A stretch of 64,000 nt of DNA from Inia geoffrensis (taxonomy: Eukaryota > Chordata > Mammalia > Artiodactyla > Iniidae): NCBI GenBank assembly GCA_036417435.1, contig JAZAQT010000450.1, forward strand, positions 116,001 through 180,000, read 5' to 3'. The notes beneath the pieces are model-generated. The model saw only the letters and a program-made list of their open reading frames with translations, ran no database searches and was not told the DNA's origin. The position numbers and the translations under genes are program-made. Of the stretch, positions 62,383-64,000 are shown piece after piece. Position 1 is the stretch's first letter; each line of letters starts with the position of its first letter.

Positions 62383-64000
62383 TTGGCCAAAAAGGGCGTA
62401 TGCGTTTTTTCCTGAATATATTCAGGAAAAAACGCATACGCCCTTTTTGGCCAACCAAGCAAGCCTGCAATGGAAATCCGCACTACAATGAAGTCTCACT
62501 TCCCACAGATCAAAAGGGCCCTCCGACAAATGTGTAAAATCCAGAGAGGCAGGACAGGCCAAGGAGAACCGGCAGCCTTGTTATGCTGATGGGCGGGATG
62601 TAAATTGCCAACAGCCACTCTGGAGAAGTGAATGGTGTTTCCTTGAACAAAGAAAAAAACAAGCTAGAGAGCCTAGGGCACTTCCACTTATGGTGCTATA
62701 GATTCGGAAAATTTAAATGAAAAAGACACAGCCACAGCAATGTTTGGGGCTGCTCTGTGTACGGGAACCTTGACTATGGTATAACTTCAATAGCCCAGAA
62801 AGTGAAAAATGGATATAGAAGTTGTGGTACATCCCTACAATGGAATATCACTCAACAATGAAATCTCACTCAACAATGAAATCAATTGCAACAGACCAGT
62901 AGCAGCATAATGAGTGGATATAGTTACGATGATTCTAAGTGAAATAAGTCACACAGAAAAACAAACATCATAAGATATCACTAATACCGGGAATGTAAAC
63001 ACGACTACGCATCAACTGCATTTCAAAAGACAACAGAGTCTCATATTTACAAAAGAAACTTATGCTTTCTTAAGGGGAAAGGAGAGTAGGGAGGCTGCAT
63101 AAAACCAGAGGTTGACATTAGGACAGACACCATTCCATAAGCCAAATATATATTAGACAAGACCTACACCGTGCTCAACCAAATGGACTCAACACCCCGT
63201 ATTCAAAACCTAGGAATATACCTGATTATGAAGAAAATTAAAACCCATACATTTATAGGTCTCCATAAGAAAATCATTTGTGTACAGCAGCATACACACA
63301 GCAGTGTAATTAAGCTAAATCCCCTTATAAAAATAAATTTGAAAAAGAAAACACAAGGACTGTGAAATAGAGAGAAATTCTTAAATTAGTCCTTCAGGGC
63401 TTGTGAGGAATCTGGGATTTACCAACTCTACATCCACAGCTGTGGGAGAGATAAGGCTGGACACTTGGGGCTGATACTATTGGTGAGGGAATGCAGACCC
63501 TTTGAGGTAATGGTGCATGGTTCCCATTCCGCGGGTCCCAAATCTCCACTTTTATGGGATTTATCCTTCAGCTAAAATATGCATGGAAAACCCAGAATAT
63601 GGTCCACGAAGTGATCACGCAAAATGTATAAAACTCATCGCCATTTTCGCGCCCTGGTACTTGAGTTCACCGTTCCAGATGCAATATTAACATTCTCCCC
63701 ATTTGGAGAGTCAGTGCCTTTGACCTCTTGTTTGGCGCAGTTTGCAATTTCTGTGGAAGATGAACAGGAATAAGGAGAACCAATGAGCGGCTAACTCGAT
63801 GTGTTTGGACGGGCACATTGAACTCTGATTTCCCTAAAGGAAGAAGAATTCACCAAAGACTCAGCCTGCCATGCCGGAACGAGATTAGGGCCTAAAGCAA
63901 TTCTTCGGGTTTGCGGCTAGCTGACAAGAAAGCGAGTTGAGAAAAGGAGATTTTTGGCACTGTAACTCACAATCCTGCAGAGTTCCAAATGACCCATATC
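62383..64000 (+). repeat. Monomer 36 (partial, 1,618 bp present, diverged)
   Basis: Perfect palindrome at 62383-62454. The first 250 bp or so match monomer 34. The rest is diverged with many private changes ('acagcaatgttt', 'gactacgcatcaac', 'gctttctt', 'gcggctagctgac'). It contains an 18-bp internal duplication. The copy runs off the window before the next palindrome. Confidence 0.92.
62848..62883 (+). repeat. 18-bp direct tandem duplication in monomer 36
   Basis: 'tcactcaacaatgaaatc' occurs twice in a row (62848-62865 and 62866-62883); every other monomer has it once. It lies in the ORF2-derived part and shifts the downstream L1 landmarks by 18 bp. Confidence 0.95.

Larger units (their letters stand above)
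1..64000 (+). repeat. Tandem satellite array, ~1,734-bp monomer (common cetacean satellite type)
   Basis: The whole window is head-to-tail copies of one monomer. The same landmarks recur every 1,730-1,736 bp: a 72-bp palindrome, a BamHI site in 'acgggatccttg', an XhoI site in 'tactcgagttc', an EcoRI site in 'gaagaattcacc' and a PstI site in 'aatcctgcagag'. No copy is inverted and no foreign sequence interrupts the array. About half of the monomer derives from the 3' end of a LINE-1 element. A satellite of this size built on L1 is known from cetaceans as the common cetacean highly repetitive component, located in heterochromatin. The repeat structure is read directly; the family and host assignment come from recall of that literature and of the L1 consensus, without a database search. 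Confidence 0.95.

Noticed and set aside
16..63365. Recurrent open frames of 62-106 codons on both strands in every monomer
   Set aside because: They recur because the DNA recurs. They overlap one another, begin or end differently when single bases change (for example the extra A in monomers 8-11 breaks the 106-codon minus frame), and resemble no protein except where they cross the decayed L1 ORF2 end. None is called as a gene.
1..64000. CRISPR array or phage-like system
   Set aside because: The repeat unit is 1.73 kb with no short repeat/unique spacer pattern and no associated genes.

Overview
This 64-kb window is one uninterrupted block of satellite DNA. A monomer of about 1,734 bp (range 1,730-1,736) is repeated head to tail on the + strand, with 35 complete copies, a nearly complete first copy (49 bp missing at the left edge) and a partial last copy. 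I found no host gene, rRNA, tRNA or CRISPR, and no stretch lacking the repeat. Monomers are numbered 0 to 36 below, each starting at the first base of a 72-bp palindrome.

Each monomer has four parts, given as offsets from its start: the palindrome (+0 to +71); a spacer of about 90 bp (+72 to about +162); about 800 bp from the 3' end of a LINE-1 retrotransposon (about +163 to +959), comprising the decayed end of ORF2, the 3'UTR with its polypurine tract, and the AATAAA and A-rich tail; and about 775 bp of unrecognised origin (+960 to the end). The L1 part reads in sense on the + strand and resembles the artiodactyl/cetacean L1 type. An L1-derived satellite with a monomer of this size matches the 'common cetacean' highly repetitive component, whose L1 origin has been published. 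I therefore infer whale heterochromatin. The length of about 1.73 kb fits lineages with the longer form better than the shorter form of about 1.58 kb that I recall for dolphins; that species-level point is from memory.

The array has zones. Monomers 0-2 are a 1,736-bp variant. Monomers 2-6 show hints of two-monomer periodicity. Monomers 8-25 are largely a dimeric higher-order array with a period of about 3,467-3,470 bp, seen as alternating diagnostic variants including an extra EcoRI site. The phase slips at monomers 17-19, where a single monomer was duplicated. Monomers 26-32 look monomeric. Inside monomer 32 (about 56.5-56.66 kb) the array changes to a diverged subfamily that continues to the right end and keeps several bases closer to the L1 consensus than the main array does.

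The window codes for nothing I can support as a gene. Its interest lies in the perfect palindrome in most monomers, the dimeric organisation, an isolated tract of old-type sequence in monomer 21, and the old/new mosaic at the right end, which resembles an array edge.
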